Source: Anaerolineae bacterium
GTDB taxonomy: Bacteria > Chloroflexota > Anaerolineae > Aggregatilineales > Aggregatilineaceae
Assembly: GCA_016929355.1 (NCBI GenBank)
Contig: JAFGJA010000398.1
Location: 1 to 6,151 of the forward strand
DNA length: 6,151 nucleotides
Reading direction: 5' to 3'
In this document: one piece after another, positions 1-6,151 of the stretch
Layout: each line of letters begins with the position of its first letter
Position numbering within the stretch: position 1 is the stretch's first letter
Made by a program: the position numbers and the translations under genes
Notes under the pieces: generated by a model
Database searches by the model: none
What the model saw: the letters and a program-made list of their open reading frames with translations, nothing else
What the model was told of the DNA's origin: nothing

Positions 1-25
1 CGGCCCCGCCCGCTAAAGATTCGGG

Positions 26-1354
26 TTACGACGCGCGGATATAGCTGTAGGTCGTTTCCGCGTCGAAGAATTTCGGTTCTGTGCCGAAAGCTGGTTCCAG
101 GTCAAAAAGCCAGGTGGCTTCGTCATCGAATTTGGCGAAGAACGGACGCCCGACCCATTTCGGATCACGGCCCTGCAAAAATGACAGGACAAAGACCCGT
201 TCGTTTTTGACGCGCGTCACGCCGTTGATATGCACTTTGCCCGGCGTGGCCGACATCACCGGCCCGCGCACGGTGCGGCTCAAGCCGGAAACCTGGCTGT
301 AGGCGTCGCGGAAAATCTGGTATGACTCGGCGAGCGGCACTTCGAAGTAGTGTTTCGGCCCGGTATCGCGGCTGATGAACATATAGTACGGCACAAGACC
401 CAGTTTCACGCCTTCGCGCCAGAGTGTTGCCCAATCATCTACGCTGTCGTTCACATGGCGAATGATCGGCGCTTGCATCCGAATTTCGCAGCCCGCCGCG
501 CGCAGCCGCCGGATCGCGGCCTGGGCAATCGGCGTGGATAGTTCGCGCGGGTTGCTGTAATGACCCATGATCGCCACATGCTTGCCCGCCGCGATCAATT
601 CTTCGAACAGGCGCAGCAGATCATCCGCGTCATCGTCGGTGACAAAGCGCTGCGGCCAATAGGCCACCGCTTTGGTCCCGATGCGGATCGTGTGCAGGTG
701 ATCGAGTTCCGGCGCGAGCAAGGGTTCGATATAACTGCGCAGCGCCTCGGTGCTCATGATTGCCGGATCACCGCCCGTAAACAGGATGTCGCTCACTTCC
801 GGGTGCAGCCGGATATATTCGACCAATCCTTCAACCTCTTTGGCGGCAAATTTCAAATCCTGAATGCCCACAAACTGCGGCCACCGGAAGCAATACGAGC
901 AATACGCATGGCAGGTTTGGCCCTTGCTGGGGAAAAACAGCACCGTTTCATGGTACTTGTGCTGCACGCCGTGTAACTCGGTCCCATCCGGCAGGGTGGG
1001 CACATTGTATTTCAACTGCCCGGCAGGGTGGGGATTGTGCCGCATTTGGATGTTGTAGATCGCCTCTTTGAGCGCTTTCGGGCTGGCGTGTTCATCCATC
1101 AGGTGTGCGACCTGATCAAAGTCCTCATCCGACAGCATCTCGCGCTGCGGAAACGTGAGTTGGTACATCGGGTCGTTCGGCACGTTGTGCCAATCGATCA
1201 GTTCGTCCACGATATAGTGATTCGTGCGAAACGGAAACACCGCCGATACGACGCGAATTTGATGGCGCAGTTCGGGCGGCAGCGCGTGGAACTGGGGGAG
1301 TTGGTCCACATTGTGGCGTGTGATAGGCCGGTACGTCATTGTCGTTGCAGACAT
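26..1354 (-). CDS. KamA-family radical SAM aminomutase-like protein
   Basis: The 442-residue protein resembles lysine 2,3-aminomutases, cytosolic enzymes that use an iron-sulfur cluster, S-adenosylmethionine and pyridoxal phosphate to move an amino group between adjacent carbons. Seen directly: the radical SAM cysteines C148, C152 and C155 (CX3CX2C, in TCHAYCSYC); R157, two residues after the last Cys, where KamA has its PLP-phosphate arginine; a GGD motif at 194-196 (SAM binding); the RIGTKA segment near 224-229; a VND motif ending at D303; and PGK at 371-373, where K373 is the best candidate for the PLP lysine. The start is chosen because a strong AAAGGAG lies just upstream; M6 has no such site. 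Length is close to family members. By eye, one of the two substrate-binding aspartates of lysine aminomutase is replaced (S368), so the substrate is uncertain. Family membership is firm; the reaction is inference. It is transcribed away from the S1 gene, with no visible operon partner in the window. Confidence 0.9.
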   Translation of the reverse strand: MSATTMTYRPITRHNVDQLPQFHALPPELRHQIRVVSAVFPFRTNHYIVDELIDWHNVPNDPMYQLTFPQREMLSDEDFDQVAHLMDEHASPKALKEAIYNIQMRHNPHPAGQLKYNVPTLPDGTELHGVQHKYHETVLFFPSKGQTCHAYCSYCFRWPQFVGIQDLKFAAKEVEGLVEYIRLHPEVSDILFTGGDPAIMSTEALRSYIEPLLAPELDHLHTIRIGTKAVAYWPQRFVTDDDADDLLRLFEELIAAGKHVAIMGHYSNPRELSTPIAQAAIRRLRAAGCEIRMQAPIIRHVNDSVDDWATLWREGVKLGLVPYYMFISRDTGPKHYFEVPLAESYQIFRDAYSQVSGLSRTVRGPVMSATPGKVHINGVTRVKNERVFVLSFLQGRDPKWVGRPFFAKFDDEATWLFDLEPAFGTEPKFFDAETTYSYIRAS

Positions 1355-1359
1355 GGCGA

Positions 1360-1366
1360 CTCCTTT
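1360..1366 (-). promoter_or_regulatory. Ribosome binding site of the KamA-like gene
   Basis: On the minus strand the sequence AAAGGAG ends five bases before the ATG at 1354. This near-perfect Shine-Dalgarno match decides the start in favour of the first Met over M6. Confidence 0.85.
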
Positions 1367-1404
1367 CAGAATGGGTATTTGCCAACAACTATTAAGCTAA
1401 ATTT

Positions 1405-1438
1405 ATTTTATTACTATTAATCATTAACACTTTGTCAC
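1405..1438 (-). promoter_or_regulatory. Candidate promoter of the KamA-like gene
   Basis: On the minus strand GTGACA (1438-1433, 5 of 6 to the -35 consensus) is followed after 17 bases by AGTAAT (1415-1410, 4 of 6 to the -10). A second -10-like TAAAAT (1410-1405) lies just beyond but at a poor spacing. The surrounding stretch 1385-1430 is very AT-rich, which favours promoter activity but also produces chance -10 matches. The implied leader is about 50 bases. Confidence 0.4.
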
Positions 1439-1504
1439 GGCGACACAAATTGCAGCAGCGACTCCGAAAGCCGGAGTAAAACCCGCTCATTATCCTCGTG
1501 ATGG

Positions 1505-1529
1505 TTGCAAAACCTGTGATTGCAAAACC
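1505..1529. repeat. Short direct repeat, period 15
   Basis: TTGCAAAACC occurs at 1505-1514 and again at 1520-1529, separated by TGTGA. The first copy also forms the 3' side of a small GGTT-GCAA-AACC hairpin with a GNRA-type loop. It could be a protein binding site on the same helical face offset by about 1.5 turns, or chance. Confidence 0.5.
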
Positions 1530-1596
1530 AAGATGGGCTAAATAGCGCCCTGCAACGAGTCGCACACACGGCACAACGTAAAACGAAGTGCCACAA

Positions 1597-1643
1597 GTCC
1601 GGTGTACTGGCATCAGTTTGCGTAAAAGCGGCGTGTGCCGGAC
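1597..1643 (+). other. Predicted RNA stem-loop, 11 base pairs
   Basis: The arms 1597-1607 and 1633-1643 pair over 11 positions: six Watson-Crick pairs (GTCCGG with CCGGAC), three G-U wobbles, then two more Watson-Crick pairs, around a 25-base loop. The wobbles would become C-A mismatches on the opposite strand, so the fold favours plus-strand RNA. It sits four bases after the 1570-1592 hairpin, so the two could stack. No T-tract follows, so it is not an intrinsic terminator. Confidence 0.4.
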
Positions 1644-1660
1644 AAAAACACCCTTTATCA

Positions 1661-1685
1661 AGCTGCCAACGGTCTGCTGGCGGCT
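1661..1685 (+). other. Predicted stem-loop, 8 base pairs
   Basis: AGCTGCCA (1661-1668) pairs with TGGCGGCT (1678-1685), with one U-G wobble, closing a nine-base loop. As with the 1597-1643 stem, the wobble favours folding of the plus-strand transcript. It has no terminator-like T-run after it. Confidence 0.35.
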
Positions 1686-1813
1686 ACGCGCAGGGAACAT
1701 GCCGCACGTCATCCCTAAAGGAAAGGGTCATAAAGGGCCAACCTGATCATAACACGAATCAGGCCAATTCGTCTAGCGCTCCGGCTAATTCCAAAACTCG
1801 TAGTGCAAACTGG

Positions 1814-1842
1814 TTGATTATTAGCTTGGCTCCGTGTATAAT
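1814..1842 (+). promoter_or_regulatory. Sigma-70-type promoter of the S1-protein gene
   Basis: TTGATT (1814-1819, 4 of 6 to consensus) and a perfect TATAAT (1837-1842) are separated by exactly 17 bases. Transcription would start near 1849, giving a leader of about 30 bases to the ATG at 1880. This is the best promoter in the window. It lies inside the longer open frame that runs in phase from 1520, which is strong evidence that translation starts downstream of it. Confidence 0.8.
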
Positions 1843-1864
1843 GCGCCCTGCACTCGAGAGTACC

Positions 1865-1868
1865 GGAG
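1865..1868 (+). promoter_or_regulatory. Ribosome binding site of the S1-protein gene
   Basis: GGAG, 11 bases before the ATG at 1880, is a moderate Shine-Dalgarno match at slightly long spacing. The alternative in-frame ATG at 1928 has only a weak purine stretch before it. Confidence 0.55.
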
Positions 1869-1879
1869 AACGAAACTTC

Positions 1880-3325
1880 ATGGAGTCCAACAACCCAAAC
1901 CTCGGCGATGACGTGAAAGAAGAAATTATGGACGAGAATATCACGACAGACACCGAGCAAACTACAACCCCTGTTCAGGAGGCCGCTGAACAACCGGTTG
2001 CAGCACCCACACAGGCCGAATTAGTAGAAGATGCCGAACCACAGGTCGAGGCAGAACTGGCAGAAGCCGCAGCGATGGTTGAGTTTGTCGACGAATTTGT
2101 CGATGCCGACGAAGACGTGCTGGCTGAACCGGAAGCTGATGAACTGGAGCCGGACGAAGACGAGGATGAGGCTGAGGCCGATGAACTGGCCGATGCCGAA
2201 CAGCCGCGTTTCCGCAAAGGCGATGTGGTTGACGGGATTGTGAACGAAACCAGCCCGACCGAGGTGATGATCGATTTAGGCGAAGGCGTGATCGGGGTTG
2301 TTGCCAGCCGCGAACTCGAACGCATGGATCGTGAAGCCCTGGAAGCGTTGGAAGTTGGCAATACCGTGTCGGCGTATATCCTCAAAGTGCGCGGGGCCGA
2401 TAAACGACCCGTATTATCATTGGCGCGCGCCGAAGAGGAAAACAATTGGCGGATGGCTGAAGAGTATCACGACACCAAGCAGGTGTATTTCAGCAAAGTC
2501 GCCGGGTATAACAAAGGTGGTTTGATCGTCCGGTTTGGCAAGGTACGCGGTTTTGTGCCCGCCAGCCAGGTCAGCCGCGAACGGCAAAGCCGCGCCAGTG
2601 GTGGCAGCCCGGAAGAACGCTGGGGCCACATGGTGAGCGATGACATTGCCGTGAAAGTTGTTGAAATTGACCGCGCCCGTAATCGCCTCATCCTGTCTGA
2701 GCGCGCCGCCGCCCGTGAATGGCGCGAACGCCAGAAATCCCGCTTGATCGAGGAGCTGGAACAGGGCGATGTGCGAACCGGCAGCGTGATCAGCGTCGCT
2801 GATTTTGGCGCGTTCGTGGACCTGGGCGGCGCCGACGGTCTGGTCCATCTGACCGAAATTTCGTGGCAGCATATTACGCACCCGCGTGATGTCCTCGAAG
2901 TGGGGCAGGAAGTCCAGGTCGTAGTCATCAATATTGACCGGGATCGCAAGCGCATCGGTTTGAGCATGAAGCGCCTGGAAAACGATCCCTGGACCGAGAT
3001 TTTGAAGAATTACGAAGTCGGTCAATTGGTGCAAGCCAATGTCACCAAGCTCACCAAATTTGGTGCGTTTGCCCGGCTGGTTGATTCGCCTGAGATCGAA
3101 GGTTTGATTCACATTTCCGAGTTAGCCGATTACCGGGTCAGCCATCCGAAAGAGGTGGTCCTGGTCGGCGATGTGCTGACGCTGCGCATTGTCAAGATCA
3201 ACCCGGACCAGCGCCGTTTGGGATTGTCCCTGCGGCAAGTGGACTCGGCGCGGTATATGGATCAGGACTGGCAAGCGATCTACGACGAAATCGACGAAGA
3301 CCTGGATGTATCTGACGACGAGTAA
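1880..3325 (+). CDS. rpsA: Ribosomal protein S1-like RNA-binding protein with four S1 domains
   Basis: The 481-residue product carries four S1 (OB-fold) domains, at about residues 111-185, 197-280, 296-370 and 379-455. Domain 2 has the KGGLIV...GFVPASQ signature and domain 3 the DFGAFVDLGGADGLVH signature of ribosomal protein S1, which binds single-stranded mRNA and helps place it on the 30S subunit. Four domains is the short bacterial S1 form, against six in E. coli. Residues 1-107 are not an S1 domain: this part is low-complexity and highly acidic (20 of 33 residues are Asp or Glu at 75-107), and a second acidic stretch ends the protein. The reading frame is open back to 1520, but the ATG at 1880 is chosen because a near-consensus promoter lies at 1814-1842 and a GGAG precedes it; the translation upstream looks non-coding. 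M17 (1928) is a less likely start. A general S1-domain regulator rather than true S1 remains possible. Confidence 0.85.
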   Translation: MESNNPNLGDDVKEEIMDENITTDTEQTTTPVQEAAEQPVAAPTQAELVEDAEPQVEAELAEAAAMVEFVDEFVDADEDVLAEPEADELEPDEDEDEAEADELADAEQPRFRKGDVVDGIVNETSPTEVMIDLGEGVIGVVASRELERMDREALEALEVGNTVSAYILKVRGADKRPVLSLARAEEENNWRMAEEYHDTKQVYFSKVAGYNKGGLIVRFGKVRGFVPASQVSRERQSRASGGSPEERWGHMVSDDIAVKVVEIDRARNRLILSERAAAREWRERQKSRLIEELEQGDVRTGSVISVADFGAFVDLGGADGLVHLTEISWQHITHPRDVLEVGQEVQVVVINIDRDRKRIGLSMKRLENDPWTEILKNYEVGQLVQANVTKLTKFGAFARLVDSPEIEGLIHISELADYRVSHPKEVVLVGDVLTLRIVKINPDQRRLGLSLRQVDSARYMDQDWQAIYDEIDEDLDVSDDE

Positions 3326-3349
3326 AACTAGTGGTGTAAAACTAGTGTA
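3322..3349. repeat. 14-bp tandem duplication over the S1 stop codon
   Basis: Two adjacent 14-base units, 3322-3335 and 3336-3349, agree at their first 12 positions (GTAAAACTAGTG). The first unit contains the TAA stop at 3323. The second carries another TAA at 3337, out of frame. It looks like a small slippage duplication in the 3' untranslated region. Confidence 0.7.
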
Positions 3350-3376
3350 AGGTGCGTCATTTTTACTTAATAACAT

Positions 3377-3416
3377 GGCCCTGTTCCGACGGGCGAATAG
3401 GGCCTTTTTGTGTTTT
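3377..3416 (+). terminator. Intrinsic terminator after the S1-protein gene
   Basis: GGCCCTGTTC (3377-3386) pairs with GAATAGGGCC (3395-3404) over ten base pairs including one G-U, closing an eight-base loop. It is followed at once by TTTTTGTGTTTT (3405-3416). This is a classic Rho-independent terminator about 50 bases after the stop, and it should uncouple the S1 gene from clpC. Confidence 0.92.
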
Positions 3417-3440
3417 GATCCCCGAAAATTTGGTATTTTC

Positions 3441-3469
3441 TTCACACTACCCGCGCGTTAAACTATGTT
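3441..3469 (+). promoter_or_regulatory. Candidate distal promoter of clpC
   Basis: TTCACA (3441-3446, 5 of 6) and TATGTT (3464-3469, 4 of 6) are spaced by 17 bases. Transcription from here would give a leader of about 175 bases. The -10 overlaps the left arm of an inverted repeat (3455-3495), an arrangement suited to repression. Other weak -10-like hexamers exist nearby, for example TATAAG at 3509-3514, so the exact promoter is uncertain. Confidence 0.4.
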
Positions 3470-3495
3470 ACAATAAACATGAGGTAGATTAACGC
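3455..3495. promoter_or_regulatory. Imperfect inverted repeat, candidate operator before clpC
   Basis: GCGTTAAACTA (3455-3465) and TAGATTAACGC (3485-3495) are inverted copies over 11 bases with one mismatch, separated by 19 bases. A smaller TGTT/AACA pair lies in the spacer. There is no T-tract, so it is not a terminator. The sequence does not match CIRCE (HrcA) or the CtsR heptad repeat, the usual clpC regulators in Gram-positive bacteria. A binding site for another regulator or an RNA hairpin is inference. Confidence 0.5.
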
Positions 3496-3580
3496 AGGGT
3501 TAAGATATTATAAGAACGCTCCGCTGACTTTGGATTTTTACGCAATTTTGATGAAAACGAGTGGTTGAATCCGTCTGCTG

Positions 3581-3609
3581 TCGATTAAAATACCTGTAGA
3601 TGCCATAAT
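3581..3609 (+). promoter_or_regulatory. Candidate proximal promoter of clpC (extended -10)
   Basis: TGCCATAAT at 3601-3609 is an extended -10 (TGn plus CATAAT, 5 of 6). A weak -35, TCGATT (3581-3586, 3 of 6), lies 17 bases upstream. The start would fall near 3616, leaving a leader of about 35 bases with the ribosome binding site. A competing pair, TTGAAT (3565-3570) and TAAAAT (3586-3591), has a short 15-base spacer. Confidence 0.5.
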
Positions 3610-3634
3610 AGTTGCTTTGAGCTAGAAAAAGGCC

Positions 3635-3640
3635 AGGGAG
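3635..3640 (+). promoter_or_regulatory. Ribosome binding site of clpC
   Basis: AGGGAG ends ten bases before the ATG at 3651 and supports that start. The alternative ATG at 3663 (M5) has only an AGGA three bases away, too close to work well. Confidence 0.65.
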
Positions 3641-3650
3641 AGACCATACC

Positions 3651-6151
<2,501 letters not shown>

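Larger units (their letters stand above)
1440..1813. other. Intergenic region without a convincing gene, rich in stem-loops
   Basis: This stretch lies between the two divergent genes and upstream of the S1 promoter. Open frames run through it on both strands, but their translations have no recognisable domain and no start with a ribosome binding site. It contains a series of short inverted repeats: ACTCCG/CGGAGT (1461-1477), GGTT-GCAA-AACC (1503-1514), GGGC/GCCC (1535-1550), GGCAC/GTGCC with an inner CGT/ACG (1570-1592), an 11-pair stem using three G-U pairs (1597-1643), AGCTGCCA/TGGCGGCT (1661-1685) and CCTGAT/ATCAGG (1742-1763). I recognise no known riboswitch, tRNA, RNase P, 6S or tmRNA signature. 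It may be an unannotated structured RNA, a decayed segment, or just spacer. Confidence 0.4.

Noticed and set aside
1461..1477. ACTCCG/CGGAGT hairpin as a terminator
   Set aside because: No T-tract follows the stem on either strand, and no gene ends nearby.
1392..1712. A 106-codon minus-strand open frame in the intergenic region
   Set aside because: The Cys/Arg-rich translation resembles no protein family, it has no Shine-Dalgarno site, and it runs through the AT-rich promoter zone of the KamA-like gene.
1355..1813. A known riboswitch (lysine, cobalamin, SAM or T-box) in front of either gene
   Set aside because: I looked for the conserved boxes of these classes and found none on either strand.
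2417..3112. A 231-codon open frame on the minus strand
   Set aside because: It is antisense to S1 domains 2 to 4, with no ribosome binding site and no recognisable domain.
3551..3568. A five-codon mini-ORF (ATG...TGA) in the clpC leader, possible leader peptide
   Set aside because: It has no ribosome binding site, no attenuator hairpins around it, and it would lie upstream of the proximal clpC transcription start.

Overview
The window reads as bacterial chromosome of a moderately GC-rich organism. It holds three protein genes and two informative intergenic regions. A four-domain S1 protein next to a ClpC-type unfoldase, with sigma-70-like promoters and good Shine-Dalgarno sites, would fit Chloroflexota (Anaerolineae-like). 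That assignment rests on gene style and general impression, not on a marker-gene comparison, so treat it as tentative.

Layout. On the minus strand, 26-1354 encodes a KamA-family radical SAM/PLP aminomutase-like protein. A 525-bp divergent region follows (1355-1879). Its left part is AT-rich and carries the likely aminomutase promoter. Its middle part (about 1461-1765) holds no convincing gene but a run of short stem-loops. Its right end carries a near-consensus promoter (1814-1842) for the next gene. On the plus strand, 1880-3325 encodes a ribosomal-protein-S1-like protein with an acidic N-terminal extension and four S1 domains. A small tandem duplication lies at its stop codon, and a textbook intrinsic terminator lies at 3377-3416. 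The 325-bp gap before the next gene holds an imperfect 11-bp inverted repeat overlapping one candidate promoter, plus a second, extended -10 promoter. From 3651 to the window edge runs clpC, an almost complete AAA+ unfoldase of the Clp protease.

How the genes relate. The S1 gene and clpC share a direction but are separated by a strong terminator and have their own promoter candidates, so they are probably separate transcription units. S1 acts in mRNA recruitment to the ribosome, and ClpC feeds proteins to ClpP. The aminomutase-like gene diverges from them and shows no evident functional link. None of the three genes is a new system. The points most worth a second look are the hairpin-rich leader region, the inverted repeat in front of clpC (no CIRCE or CtsR box seen), and changes in the substrate pocket of the KamA-like enzyme.
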